64,000 nt of DNA from Norana najaformis (lineage: Eukaryota > Annelida > Clitellata > Crassiclitellata > Hormogastridae): positions 23,202,980-23,266,979 of the forward strand of contig OZ029927.1 of NCBI GenBank assembly GCA_964023275.1. The letters are read 5' to 3'. This document shows, piece by piece, positions 54,310 to 64,000 of this stretch. The notes under the pieces were generated by a model. The model was not told the origin of the DNA. It did no database searches and worked only from the letters and a program-made list of their open reading frames with translations. Numbering within the stretch: the first letter of the stretch is position 1; each line of letters starts with the position of its first letter. Made by a program: the position numbers and the translations under genes.

Positions 54310-54660
54310 CAAAAGAAACGACAGATTGCACACATGCCGAGCCCCACCGACGGATTCTCATGAAGAGCTATTTAGCAGACACCATGTTCAGAATGTCTGG
54401 ACCACGTAGCGAGGCTTGCAAAATACGAACCCCAACGCCCAATGCTGTCCCTCGCAGATGGTAGAATGCACTATGACCTGACATCCCTCAGTCTCCTGGT
54501 CTGTAAAGGACGACATTTTTCAGCAGTCGGCCAATTTGTAGTAGAGTATCTTCGCAGTAGAACGTTCAGAACCAATCCAAGGATTCTCTTGGCCTTTCCA
54601 ACTGGAGCTCAACACTGTCCAATTGTAATCTGAATGCCTTCAGGGCTGACAAGTCAAATG
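54310..54660 (+). repeat. Conserved spacer segment of unknown nature
   Basis: Matches 20,210-20,540 well. Both copies keep an open plus frame (LADGR...FSAVGQ...NPRILLAFPTGAQHCP) of about 60 codons. I recognise no family; it may be old transposon sequence. Confidence 0.35.
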
Positions 54661-55129
54661 GCGACCCATGAGACTTCGACAACAGACGTTGAAAATCCGT
54701 CCGCAGTACTTAAAACGAAGTCAAATTAGAAAATACATACTGGGTCATATTAGGAGGCACATAAACAAAAAAATTATCGAGCAAAATCCGTCCATTAACA
54801 ACTGAGTGATCAAAAACGACATTCTAGACAAACATGTTGACATTTTGATCACGTGCATACTATGTGTGGACATATATCGAGATTCATGCAGGAGAGCTGC
54901 TCAGGTTACCGATGCAAAAACGCATTGAATTTCAAATCCAAGTACTCATGTCTTACAAGTTGTGCCTCAGCTTATATCCGGGAGTTAGGACTATGTGACG
55001 TAATCTTATCCATTATCAGCCGTAGATCCAATCGTTTTGCTTCGACATTTGAGCCCGTCGGCTTGAATGTTCACAGTGCAGCATAAAAATCTTCGCTCTA
55101 GTTGGTCAAATCAATCTGAAAATAGCCTT

Positions 55130-55320
55130 TCAAGAGAACTGCGGCGCGATCTCCTCAGTTTGCCCCTTCCGCAGTTTTGCAGGCGCCTGAAGTCTGTTTC
55201 TATGCTCTGGGTAGGTAACGCCCATGATGAGTCTATTCTTGAAGTGGCGCTCTATAAATGTCAGATTACGATTACAATTACAACCTGCGACAAGACCTCC
55301 TTGGTCTTTCCTTAGCTCTT
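55130..55320 (+). repeat. LINE 3'-end-like sequence before copy C
   Basis: GCGCCTGAAGTCTGTTTCTA, then AAGTGGCGCTCTATAAATGT and a GATTACGATTACAATTAC tail, typical of a LINE 3' end. A weaker match occurs at 20,990-21,180. Confidence 0.5.
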
Positions 55321-55477
55321 ATTCTTTAGCGCTTGAACACTGTTCGTTTCGATCGTGGTTTGTGTTTTCAGGTCGGGAGCGCCTCTAATGAGTCTCTCTT
55401 GAAGAGGCGCTGTCTATTATTATTATTATTATTATCTTCCATTACACTTGCAGTTACAGTTGCACACTCATTACGCT

Positions 55478-55705
55478 CTGGTCAGTTGTGACCCACTAAA
55501 CTGAATACCTTGGATTAAATGATTGTTCGTTGTTCAATGACTGTTCGTTGAGTGGAAAGGATAGGAAGTACAACTTGTAGATATCCAACAGGCCAGTCAG
55601 TAGTGACCAAATAAACTGAATACCTTGGATTGAATGACCTATTGGTTGTTCAATGATCTGTTTGGTTGAGTCGGAAGGATAACAAGCATAAAAAGTAGAT
55701 ATCCA
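55478..55705 (+). repeat. Direct tandem duplication, about 115 nt
   Basis: GTCAGTTGTGACCCACTAAA... recurs as GTCAGTAGTGACCAAATAAA.... Spacer A-B has one copy (21,190-21,310). Confidence 0.85.
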
Positions 55706-56141
55706 ACTACCAAGCAGCGTTTTATAGAGTAATCATTGTTCGTCAAGAACCTTGCAATTTCGCATGGTGCACCTGACTTCAATCCCCGAATGCAGTGAAT
55801 TCAATAGAATAAGAGAAGCTGTTTGACTGATATTTAAACCTGTTGACTAGATCTAAACTTTCGGTACGCTAGAATAAATGGTGAAAACTGAATTCCCTGC
55901 CTCTGTTATTATCTTGAAGTCTTCTCTCAAAACAAGGGACAGAATCTTTGACCCAAGGAAATAGACTATTAAAATAAGTCACATACTTTAGAAATGGCTG
56001 TTTGAATAAAAACGGAATTATTAAATTTGTTTATTGTGTTTTATATTCAGACGGATAGCATTCTGTAAAGATCATTCAAATAAATTTGGACCGACACTTG
56101 AATTTCCATACAAAGCCTCGAGATTCAAACAGGAGTAGAAA

Positions 56142-56211
56142 ATGACGATTTTCAAAGCTCTTTTCATCAGTTTATTCTTTTTTAAACTAAGTTTTACTCA
56201 GACTACTCACA
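56142..56211 (+). pseudogene. Copy C exon 1: signal peptide
   Basis: MTIFKALFISLFFFKLSFTQ then TTH, donor GTAAGT, phase 1, 70 nt (one codon longer than copy B). Intact in itself, although a lysine now sits in the hydrophobic region. Confidence 0.8.
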
Positions 56212-56354
56212 GTAAGTTCGCAGATTTACCTATAAAAAATAAGCCGAACTCAGGCAAAACAAATATTTCAGATTGTTTTACAACTCATTGATTCGTAACA
56301 GCATAAAACTCACACTCTCAACAAATCTAATCTAATCCGGAACTTTCTGTTCAG

Positions 56355-56387
56355 CCCTTATCGATGTACACCGAGTAGCAGTCGATG
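56355..56387 (+). pseudogene. Copy C exon 2: Ig1 N-terminal strand (boundary uncertain)
   Basis: Acceptor CTGTTCAG, donor GATG|GTCGAA by analogy to copy B: LIDVHRVAVD. Most residues differ from copy B. Confidence 0.45.
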
Positions 56388-56888
56388 GTCGAATTGAAGT
56401 AAAGTCGTAGGAATTCCCAAACCTCATATCCAATCGAGACCAGAAGTCAGACTACTACTACTAAGAGGCGATTCAGTAGAGATGAGATTCAAATCCAGGT
56501 CAACGAAATCAGAAAACAGACTTCAGATGGATAAGCAAATAGATAGAGAAGAGATTTAAATTCACATGTCATAACGGTAACACAGCCTGACAAATAATAT
56601 TCCTGTCTCCTGTCTCCTTCCTTCCCTTGTCTTCATGGAGACAAGGGAAGGAAGAAGACTGTCTCCTGGGCAATTCTTCCCACCTCACGCAGCGTTCGGA
56701 ATACGCTGGTGCCCTGCGCTTAATTTAAAAAGTAGCGCTTTGAAGATTTTCCAGTTTACGATTACGATTAGTTAGTTTCACCGTGTATGGAATCTCTATC
56801 GCAGAGATCAACATTTGCATCTTTCGTTAACTGAAAGCTACAGTCGTTGTTAGTCCATTTGCTTCAACTTTGAGGTTTTCTTCTTTAG

Positions 56889-56955
56889 GGTATGTTGTTG
56901 CAGTCTTTGGAGGAAACGTGACAATTACATGTAGTGCTAGTATTTTCACAGAATC
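56889..56955 (+). pseudogene. Copy C exon 3: Ig1 strand B
   Basis: Acceptor TCTTTAG, donor GTAAGT, 67 nt: YVVAVFGGNVTITCSASIF, a cleaner Ig strand B (GGNVTITC) than in copy B. Confidence 0.75.
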
Positions 56956-57174
56956 GTAAGTGTACAGGAACAACTTTATTTTAACTCATTCTCTAGCTGT
57001 GTCTTTGTTTAGCCTTTTGCGTCTAATGAAAGAAAATTTCCAAAAGTGGATAATTTAAGTGTATTGTGGAAGTTAAGTATGCACCTGGAAAATGTGAATG
57101 TAATTTGTGTGATATTTGAATGGTACACAATGCATAACCACATTCAGCTGTTATTGTTCCCCAGCAATTACGTC

Positions 57175-57360
57175 ATATGATGAAGATATGGAGAGAACAA
57201 GACAATATATCCGTGTGGGTTTCACATGTCTTACATATCGAACGATGTACGACAATATTTCCATATGTGCATCAAAGGTCCCACATATGGGCTCTATGTA
57301 CCCATGTAAGAATATATGAATCACGTATGGGAATATTTCCATATTCTCGTCAGATCTTTA
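57175..57360. repeat. Foldback (hairpin) element in intron 3, copy C
   Basis: Counterpart of 24,255-24,445. The arms still pair but with more mismatches. Its presence in both copies predates the duplication. Confidence 0.55.
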
Positions 57361-57448
57361 ACATGTGACGCCTTTGGGTTGGTTTTCTGCTTAGATTTTT
57401 GATGAGCTTCATGATGTGAGTTCCTTTGCAAAAATTTGATTTGTTTAG

Positions 57449-57648
57449 TACGTACTTTGCGGAGTCAACATTTTTCTGGTCTGGACCAGAGAATACTCTT
57501 CCTAATGGAAGATACACTTTGGAGTCAAACAATACAACTCTCACCATCATTAACGTAACTGCATCGGATGAGGGAAACTACACCTGCAACGCATTTTTTG
57601 TGCCTACCAAGGAGAGACACCAGCATCTTTATGAGAAAATCATCGCAG
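57449..57648 (+). pseudogene. Copy C exon 4: Ig1 C-terminal part
   Basis: Acceptor TGTTTAG, donor GTGTGT, 200 nt, open: [20 protein letters not shown] and ASDEGNYTC. About one fifth of residues differ from copy B. Confidence 0.85.
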
Positions 57649-58058
57649 GTGTGTCATGTTTAACGAGTAACGCGTTAGCAACTGCTATGATGTCAGATAT
57701 TATGTTATCAACAAACTCTTTGTCTGGCTTTATAAAAGTCATAGTTAAACATGAATTGGCAATATTTTATTGAGATAACTTTGAGAGGTAATAGAATTTA
57801 AAACAAATTACCAGCAGCAGTTTCAAAATTCCTTCCTTTGAACGACTTGTTTATACATGGTACTCTCAGAAAATTGAAGAAATGCAACTTCGTAGATATG
57901 TTTTGATTCATTCAATATTATTTATAGTTGTGAGTAGTCTGAAATTAGTATGATTATTTATTAGATCAAATTTTCTCCTACCTTATTACTACTTCTGCCA
58001 TACCGACGTGCTCTAGACCTTGACAATTTTTCGCAAGTGCTATTTTTTTATATATTAG

Positions 58059-58198
58059 CTGAGCCTAGTTTTCTCACGTAAAGGATGCTCCATACAACGT
58101 CAACGTCACTGAAGGCGATTCAATTACTTTCAACTGCAACCCATCTACCAAACTAGAGCCTACAATTGTCTGGCTCCAAGATGGCAGAACAATCGATC
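58059..58198 (+). pseudogene. Copy C exon 5: Ig first half, frameshifted
   Basis: Acceptor TATTAG, donor GTAAGT. The length is 140 nt where all copy B homologues are 141. CTCAC-GTAAAGG has lost one base relative to CTCACCGTAGAGG, giving TAA at 58,079. After the break the other frame is well preserved. Confidence 0.85.
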
Positions 58199-58555
58199 GT
58201 AAGTGATGCAGCTACGCATTCATGTTCATAAATATATGTATATATCTGCACGTATGATCAGAGGTACTGTTTTACTGGTTTCAGTGGTGCGTTATTTCTA
58301 GCAGATTCTATGGTAGGCTTTTCTGCTGCATTTTGAAAACATAGTGACGATAGGTCAAAGCTTCTGGACTATGCTTGTTTTTCTTAATTTCCTTATTTTA
58401 ACAGATCATATATGATGCTAAGAGACTTATCGGTTGGTGAATGTTGACTAACCCTGCTAGCAACGTATGTGCAATGCAGGCCAACTAGGGGCCAGTGAAG
58501 ACCAATCTCTGGAAATGATATCAATTATTGATTAGTTATAGTTGTTTCTTTAAAG

Positions 58556-58729
58556 CTAAAGTTCCTCCTAAGAGATTTGTGTTCAGCAACAACAGGAAAA
58601 GTCTGACAATCAGAAATGTTTGTGGAAATTGCTCTGACCGGGCGAACCAAACAGCCATGACTGTTATTCAATGCAATGCAAGCAACGTTCACGGAAACGC
58701 CTTTGCTTCGGGTTACCTGAATGTTCTCA
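58556..58729 (+). pseudogene. Copy C exon 6: Ig second half
   Basis: Acceptor TTTAAAG, donor GTGAGT, 174 nt, open: [41 protein letters not shown]. Most like copy B exon 10. Confidence 0.83.
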
Positions 58730-58837
58730 GTGAGTTTAATATAAAATATTAAAATATAAAGCCAGTAGACCACTAACTGATACGCTTATAAGAGTTCGCT
58801 GGAGTTTGACCAGTTTTTTCGTAAACCTCATTACGTC

Positions 58838-59050
58838 TGCACAGTAGCCGGTTAAATAGAGCGCTTGGGTAGTGAGGTGGAGAGTACGGGTTCGCGCCTA
58901 CTCCGGGACGGCTGCGGTGTAGGGATCTTGAGCAAGTCCTTCACTTACAATTGCTTCGCGCCGCAGATTCAAATTAACTGACTTTGCGCCCGATATAATT
59001 ACATAATAATAATAATAATAATAATAACAACAACAACAATAATAATAATA
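58838..59050 (+). repeat. tRNA-derived SINE, intron 6 of copy C
   Basis: A-box-like TAGCCGGTTAAATAGAGC and B box GGGTTCGCGCC, then the SINE body (GGGATCTTGAGCAAGTCCTT) and an (AAT/AAC)n tail. Confidence 0.75.
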
Positions 59051-59454
59051 AAATCAGGCATAAGCAATCTGCCACAGTACCATCTATATTGTCTGGCATC
59101 TGGTCTGCCGGGCCTCATAGACCTCGACTAGTTTTGTCGAATAGATTCTTGTTTCGGAATGCGATGTTTTTTTTTAGAAACGTGAATATAGTTACAATAA
59201 AGATGATATAGACATTTCAGGTCAGGTTAGATTATTAACATGAGATCTTGAAGTCATTTAATGCCATTAAATATCTTCAAGGACAATGTAAAGTCATTTA
59301 ATGCCATAAAATACCTTCAAAGACAACGTTGATGGTAAGGGCGACGGTCGCGGCAAATACGATGTGACGAAGAAGGAGACGGATGATGATGATGATGATG
59401 ATGATAACGACGACAAGGACACGACGATAATGATGATGATTAAATGCTTTCTAG

Positions 59455-59784
59455 GTAAGACAAGAGTCGTACTTGAGGGTGAGAGAAATGTAGTAGTGAA
59501 AGCAAATACCGACAAACGAATCCAGTTTGTATGCAGTGCAACATCGGATCCAAGTACCCCTCCAAGCGTCCGATGGTACAAAATGGAAAACAATGAGGAA
59601 CAAACAGTCCATGAAGATCCACCAACTGTCACCATAAAGGACGGTACATTGACTATCCATGTAAACCCAAATAGCGATCAAAATTGGACAAATAATGAAG
59701 GAGAATACAAATGCATCGGTGACAATGGATATAGCAGAAGTGGTGCAGCAGTTAACATCATTGTGGTTGACATCAAAGTTCCAG
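59455..59784 (+). pseudogene. Copy C exon 11 equivalent: single-exon Ig
   Basis: Acceptor CTTTCTAG, donor GTAAGA, 330 nt, open: [20 protein letters not shown] and [18 protein letters not shown]. Confidence 0.88.
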
Positions 59785-60296
59785 GTAAGAACATAATTAT
59801 TTTGGCGACAATGACTATGTCTCACTTGGAGAAAGCCGACGAACAAAGCGAGCAACATTATGTAGCACACTCAGGCTATAGACAAGGGCTGGATAAAGTC
59901 AAGAGGAGCGCGAAACAACACAAACCGCCTCAACCTTCTATCCCCTCCTCTTTCTGGTCTTCTGGCAACCAGACCTAGTTCTTGACATAGCATTTTTGGA
60001 CAGCCCCACAAAGTTGTCGGAGCACTCATGAATAAGCTGGTGGCCTGCGCTTAGCTCTTGAGTTTCGCTTTAGAAATTTGGTGTTTACGATTACGATGTC
60101 GGCAATGGGGTCTGCTGAGAGCCATCAAATGTAGGTCAGCCCTCATTCTTCCAGTTCTCATTAGCATTGAAATACAGAACCCCTTTTCCAAGGACTGCTA
60201 TAGATTCATAAATGCGAAGATTGTCGTTCATCTTGGCAACCAGATTAATCTGTGCAATTCATCCTTGCTCTGGTTGAGACAACTTTTACCTTTTAG

Positions 60297-60398
60297 AAAA
60301 ATACTGCGACGAGGAATTTGATGCAGAACATTCCATTCTCTGGAATCGTATAATACCCAGCATAGAAATTTCACAGCCATGTCCTTGGAAAACCACAG
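60297..60398 (+). pseudogene. Copy C exon 12 equivalent: HRM first half
   Basis: Acceptor CTTTTAG, canonical donor GTAAGT, 102 nt: [16 protein letters not shown], then QPCPWKTT. One codon longer than copy B. Confidence 0.8.
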
Positions 60399-60774
60399 GT
60401 AAGTAATTCTTGTAACAAATGCATGTACTGAGAATATTTCACGTCATCTGGTTGCCTGCCTTTACCAAATTTTACCACCTTTTATGGATGATAAACATTT
60501 CCTTCGATATGAATGGCACCGTTTTATATTACCATTGGCTAAAACTAAGGTGTTCAGATTGTTTTGTCAAAAGCTGTATCATTATCTGAATATAGTTTTA
60601 TAAATCCATTTGTATTTTAGCCTGTTTGTCAACTCGTTTTACAGTATGAACACGCTGTACAGGATGACGCGTTGGAAATTTGAACTCGCATACACCTATG
60701 TCGTAAATAAGCAGACATTCGCAGTGTCTTATATTTTTACCTGGACTTCTCTCTCTATGTAATGTAATGTAACG

Positions 60775-61045
60775 TAATCAAAAATTCATAAAGCGCCACT
60801 TCGAGATAAACTCCTCAGAGGCGCTCCCGGCCCGACAACCCAGAAGCCCTGGGAAATAAAAGAGGGGAAAAAAGACTAAGAAATTCCTGGCGTTGGCCAT
60901 TAGGAAGCCCATTCCAAAATGCGGGACCAATCACAGCAAAAATTCTGCTCTGGGCTGTGGCTGTTCTGACCGATGGGACAAACAAGTCACCCCGTACCGC
61001 CGAACGAAGTAGTCTACGGCCAGGAATGGAAGAGGCCAAAGCACA
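60775..61045 (-). mobile_element. LINE C-terminal fragment, minus strand, copy C intron 12
   Basis: The minus-strand frame (stop end 60,815) reads RRLLRSAVRGDLFVPSVRTA, then FAVIGPAFWNGLP, the C-terminal block of CR1/L2-type LINE ORF2. Copy B lacks it here. Confidence 0.75.
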
Positions 61046-61079
61046 GAGCTCTTAGTATTATTTGTATAAGACAGGCCTC

Positions 61080-62068
61080 TTATTATTCACATCACCAGTC
61101 AGCCACATAGCCAACTACTTTGGAGTGAAGTTACAGCAGTACGATGTCAACACACTGCTTTACATTGCTCTTTCACCTACTGATCTGTGAGGCAAAGTAA
61201 CGCTTGAAGAGTGTCTCTCTTCCATTTATGCATGGTTCTGTTTCAATGGTTTGGCCATAGATCCTGATAATTCTGAAGCGATCATGTTTGGCTCACGCCA
61301 AAGTCTGCGTTCTCTCCCTTCACATTTCAGCATTGACCTAGCTGGCGCTTCTGTTCCGCTATCAAACATGGTCAAAACACTTGGGGTAATTTTGGACAGC
61401 AATCTCACATTTCGACCTCACATAACAAACCTCTGCAAATCTTGTTTCTATCATATCAGGGCATTACGTCACATCAGGTCAGCTCTTAGCAAAGACATGG
61501 CACAAACTGTAGCCTATTTTCTAGTCTGCTCTCGCCTCGATTATGTCAACGTGGTTATTACAGGTATCTCACCTTGAACTCAAAAAACTTCAACGCATCC
61601 AAAACTCCCTGGCTCGTGTGGTGCTGCGTGAACCTCCTCACAAAAATTCCTTAGCTCTATTAAGCCAGCTGCATTGGCTTCCTGTGGAATTCCGGATAAG
61701 ATATAAACTAGCCTGTTTGACCTACAAAACTCTTACTATGAGCGCTCCTATCTACCTTCAGTCACTAGTCTATCCTTACATCCCTCCCCGCAGCTACGAT
61801 CTTCAGGTACGGGCCTCTTGACTGAGCCACGATGCAGAACTGTCCTGGGCTCTCGTGCTTTCCACACCGCTGCCCCGAAGGAATGGAACCGTCTACCAAT
61901 GTTTCTCCGAAGTTCGAACTGCTTCCCTTCCTTCAAGAAACGCCTGAAAACTCACTATTTCTAACTGGCTTTCAAATATTTGGATATCTAACTCTTTTCA
62001 CCTGGCGACTGACTATCCGCGCCTCCGATTCGCATTTCGGTGTGACTTTGTGCGCGTTACAAATTTTC

Positions 62069-62100
<32 letters not shown>
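61080..62100 (+). mobile_element. Decayed CR1/L2-like LINE, plus strand, copy C intron 12
   Basis: Recognisable blocks: LYIALSPTDL after a damaged YADD region, FNGLAIDPDNSEAIMFGS, KTLGVILDSNLTFRPHI, QRIQNSLARVVL, LHWLPVEFRIRYKLACLTYK and an (AAT)n 3' tail at 62,070-62,100. Frameshifted near 61,575. Absent from copy B. Confidence 0.85.
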
Positions 62101-62102
<2 letters not shown>

Positions 62103-62847
62103 ATATGCCTTAAAAGATCATGCGTTGGAAAGTTGAAATCGCCTATACCTATATTGCAGATTAGCATACGATCGCGTGTTATATATTTTCAACTGGACTT
62201 GTCCATGCATGAATTATTTGTATAAGGGAGGCATGTCCGGACTTATTCAAACAAGATTCGAATGTATAGACATATTGTAAAATATCACCGTGTCAGTACA
62301 GTCAGTTGAATGAAAGTTATTGTAAACTATGTGAAGAATAATTGGGGAAAGTGTGCATTTATATATGATAGCTGACGTTTCTGGAAACAATGAATTTAAT
62401 TCAAATAGCTAAGAAAGCAACACTTTTATTTAGAAATAAGCCACGTTGCTTCGTACACGACATTAGAAGGAGCGTTAAGGAATTGAAGTGCAGCCTGAGA
62501 GATTTGTGCAGTAACAATTTCAGTTGCTGGTTATATATACCTGTAGGATACTTAAGTCATTTTTGTAGTTATCGTTTGCGTATAGCATATATGCAGGATA
62601 CATTTGCTTAGCATATATAATTAAAGGCTACTTACTTTTGGTCCATTTCAATTCAAGCCGATGCACGACATTTCATGGGTTCTGTTTGTTTGATCAATAG
62701 ATTGATCTGGCCGATTGAAGCCAGTGATAAGTGGATATTTCCAACTTTCTGGTGTGTTGCTCGTTTTGTACCCAAGTAGCAGATTATATGTTGCAACAAC
62801 TAATGTCCACATCTCAGATATTTAAAAAACCATTTTGCTTGATCTAG

Positions 62848-62954
62848 GATTCTGTTCAAGAAAATGTTTTCTGAACAACGATGGCATCGCCGTTTAGTCT
62901 CAACCGAACTACAACAGTTGTTTTGACAAGGAATATAGGGAATAACTAGAAAGG
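62848..62954 (+). pseudogene. Copy C exon 13 equivalent: HRM second half, two stops
   Basis: Acceptor TGATCTAG, donor GTAAAT, 107 nt as in copy B. FCSRKCFLNNDGIAV is followed by TAG (62,895-62,897) where copy B has TGG, and TAA at 62,943-62,945 where B has TTA. Confidence 0.85.
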
Positions 62955-63635
62955 GTAAATACAAGACCCATCATTCCTTTTTATAGACACATTATAATGT
63001 ATAAAAAGATTTTACAAGATAACTCATTTTGGATAGAATGTCTCCCTTACATGCTTGTCTAGCTGTTGATTAAAAACAAGAATGTAGGCTTATGTTAGAC
63101 GAAGTTGAAATGAATGACGGAATGAATTCATAGATTTAGAGCGCAATTGTAGTTCGAGCAGGGCTTTCCGCTTTTCCATTATTAATAATGTAAATAGGAG
63201 TTTTTCCTTTGCTGAAAGACGCGCCTCGTGCTATGATATACTAAAATCAACTTTGGACTGTCATTGAGGCGCTCAGGCCTCTAAAATACTCTCAGACCAA
63301 CGATGCCCTATTTATAGCTCAGCGAGTCAATAAATCTTAAGTACTTTAAGTCTGCTCAAGGCAGAACCCGATGCATATTGTCAGTAGATTGAGGGTCAGA
63401 ATCACTGTTGTTCGAGGTAACGGCAGACAATGTTAGTTTTTTCCCAGTTGAGAAAAACTGAATTAGCGTCTTATATATAACTATCTTCACAATTAACCTA
63501 GCTTTGGCTGATATTCAGCCAATCGCATGCACCTTTTCTTTTACATATGTTTTCCAACTGATGGCTACAACTGTTATGGATCACTTAAAGCCCTTGTTCA
63601 ATTTACCAATGTCTCTCTGCGCACTGACACCAAAC

Positions 63636-63790
63636 TTTTCACATGCTGCTACACATCTGTCGAATTCTCTCCCATCAACTTTGATCGACCCTTGCCTTGC
63701 TCTTATTTCCCTTCGCAAACAATTCGTAAACAGCTAATCTTCTTTCCATCCACCCCCGTTTTTGAGGTGAATTGTAAGTTAGCGCGATAT
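63636..63790 (+). mobile_element. LINE C-terminal fragment at the copy C junction
   Basis: It reads FSHAATHLSNSLPSTLIDP, then ALISLRKQFVNS, a LINE ORF2 C-terminus, followed by GTTAGCGCGATATAAGTATC and an AAT tract. Homologous to 10,366-10,515 and 42,700-42,840. Confidence 0.7.
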
Positions 63791-64000
63791 AAGTATCTGA
63801 CTGATAATTATAATAATAATAATAATATTAATATTAATATAATAATAACAAAATTATTATTATTATTAATACATTCATATATACATATAGTTTGAAAAGT
63901 GATTTTTCTAAATTCAAACTAAACCTTTTGTTACTCGGTTAAATCTGGCCAAACACACTATCGTTTATAATCTGTTACAAGTGACAATTATTGCTACTAT

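Larger units (their letters stand above)
49380..56141. other. Intergenic spacer B-C
   Basis: Homologous to 16.4-21.75 kb, with about 1.5 kb of extra sequence at 51,960-53,530 and local tandem duplications. The only gene-like features seen are the decayed minus ORF and a possible first exon at 53,635. Confidence 0.6.
60646..62240 (+). repeat. Duplicated intron segment flanking LINE insertions
   Basis: The block near GGATGACGCGTTGGAAATTTG (60,660-60,750) recurs at 62,118-62,215, one copy on each side of the LINE pair in copy C intron 12. Copy B has a single copy at 30,738-30,830. Confidence 0.65.
56142..63635 (+). pseudogene. Ig-domain adhesion GPCR, copy C, decayed
   Basis: Signal peptide, Ig1, one two-exon Ig, one single-exon Ig and HRM exons are recognisable with copy B phases. 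Lesions: a 1-nt deletion in exon 5 (140 against 141 nt) giving TAA at 58,079-58,081; TAG at 62,895-62,897 replacing the HRM tryptophan; TAA at 62,943-62,945. GAIN, GPS and TM1-TM4 exons are absent because sequence equivalent to copy A base 599 is joined directly to the equivalent of about 10,366. A secreted remnant that skips exons 5 and 6 remains possible, since phases 1-1 allow it. Confidence 0.85.

Noticed and set aside
59364-59454. Coding extension upstream of the single-exon Ig (Asp-rich run)
   Set aside because: A GATGAT simple repeat in the intron just before the acceptor; copy B has a different repeat there.
1-64000. CRISPR arrays, operons, rRNA or a viral genome
   Set aside because: Repeats are SINE/LINE or microsatellite in form, genes are intron-split, and no such structures were seen.

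Overview
This is an AT-rich, intron-rich animal nuclear DNA window with no prokaryotic features. Short exons joined by GT-AG introns, tRNA-derived SINEs, 5'-truncated LINEs and long microsatellites suggest an aquatic invertebrate. I cannot name the species; a sponge, cnidarian or basal deuterostome would all fit.

The window is dominated by three head-to-tail copies, all on the + strand, of one large gene: an adhesion-class G-protein-coupled receptor (aGPCR) with an immunoglobulin-type ectodomain. Copy A (window start to about 16.4 kb) shows only its 3' half, because its first 13 exons lie upstream of the window: GAIN domain, GPS autoproteolysis site, seven-transmembrane (7TM) exons and tail. 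Copy B (21,754-49,379) is complete and open in 31 hand-built exons: signal peptide, five Ig domains, hormone-receptor motif (HRM), GAIN/GPS, 7TM and two alternative last exons. All splice phases agree, predicting about 1,241 or 1,308 residues depending on the tail. Copy C (from 56,142) has signal peptide, three Ig domains and HRM, but carries a 1-nt deletion, two stop codons in the HRM exon and a junction at about 63,635 that skips every exon from GAIN to TM4/ECL2. It looks like a pseudogene.

The receptor would be secreted to the plasma membrane, cleaved at the GPS HL|T site and tethered non-covalently. The Ig array would bind a ligand and the exposed Stachel-type segment ([12 protein letters not shown]) would activate the 7TM. 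The TM7 exon ends in phase 0, and two downstream exons both begin in phase 0. One encodes a 75-residue tail with its own stop. The other encodes a tyrosine-rich 142-residue tail in which four YxxL/Q/M motifs recur every 11 residues, the spacing of ITAM phosphotyrosine modules. An Ig-ectodomain aGPCR with an ITAM-like alternative tail is the most unusual object here.

The two intergenic stretches (about 16.5-21.75 kb and 49.4-56.1 kb) are homologous to each other. They contain a conserved minus-strand small ORF with a signal-peptide-like start, a possible extra signal-peptide exon and repeat debris. Introns carry tRNA-derived SINEs, LINE remnants, a foldback element and simple repeats, many at the same place in copies A and B and therefore older than the duplication. 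All gene models were read by eye from splice sites and translation; no alignment or search was run.
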